Positions 5,651 to 5,668 of a stretch of DNA of 5,668 bases are shown piece by piece (position 1 is the first letter of the stretch; each line of letters begins with the position of its first letter). The translations under genes were made by a program, and so were the position numbers. Source of the DNA: Methanoregula sp. (GTDB lineage: Archaea > Halobacteriota > Methanomicrobia > Methanomicrobiales > Methanospirillaceae); assembly GCA_028711405.1 (NCBI GenBank), contig JAQTSH010000066.1:1-5668 (forward strand), in the 5' to 3' direction. The notes under the pieces were generated by a model that searched no databases, was not told where the DNA came from, and worked only from the letters and a program-made list of their open reading frames with translations.

Positions 5651-5668
5651 CCTGCGAGAACCTTCCCG

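Noticed and set aside
1..5668. CRISPR array, tRNA, rRNA or insertion-sequence transposase
   Set aside because: I found no regularly spaced repeats, no cloverleaf-like sequence and no transposase motifs; only short isolated repeats are present.

Overview
The window looks like a piece of a methanogenic archaeon's chromosome, most plausibly Methanomicrobiales. This is an inference from several signs. AT-rich TATA-like boxes sit where archaeal promoters would lie, and no bacterial -35/-10 pair is obvious. Ribosome-binding sites resemble GGAGGTGATCC, terminators end in oligo-T, and coding codons are moderately GC-rich. The gene content also fits: a secreted PEGA-domain protein, a Cache-HAMP-PP2C sensor phosphatase and a lone STAS protein. 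A bacterial host cannot be excluded from the sequence alone.

Layout. Positions 1-667 (minus strand) hold the C-terminal part of a P4-type phage/plasmid primase-helicase. The reading frame has lost its N-terminal primase and Walker motifs and runs off the left edge, so it looks like the end of a decayed integrated element. A compact hairpin plus T-run (679-696) separates it from a complete minus-strand gene for a secreted PEGA-domain protein (714-1292). Positions 1293-2883 are gene-poor. They contain a short direct repeat (1762-1787), a small possible minus-strand gene (1845-2054), a frameshifted plus-strand gene remnant (2119-2543) that still has its own terminator hairpin, and some very small ORFs just ahead of the next gene.

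The functional core is on the right. A 723-residue membrane receptor (2884-5055) has an extracytoplasmic double Cache sensor, HAMP linker and SpoIIE/RsbU-type PP2C phosphatase. It is followed on the same strand by a 112-residue STAS-domain anti-sigma-factor-antagonist homologue (5217-5555). Together they make a partner-switching pair: an outside ligand would control the phosphatase, which would dephosphorylate the STAS protein on a conserved serine. No RsbW-like kinase is visible, and archaea have no sigma factors, so the downstream output is unknown. That is the most interesting biological question here. Two small hairpin-forming inverted repeats, one before and one after the STAS gene, may be regulatory.
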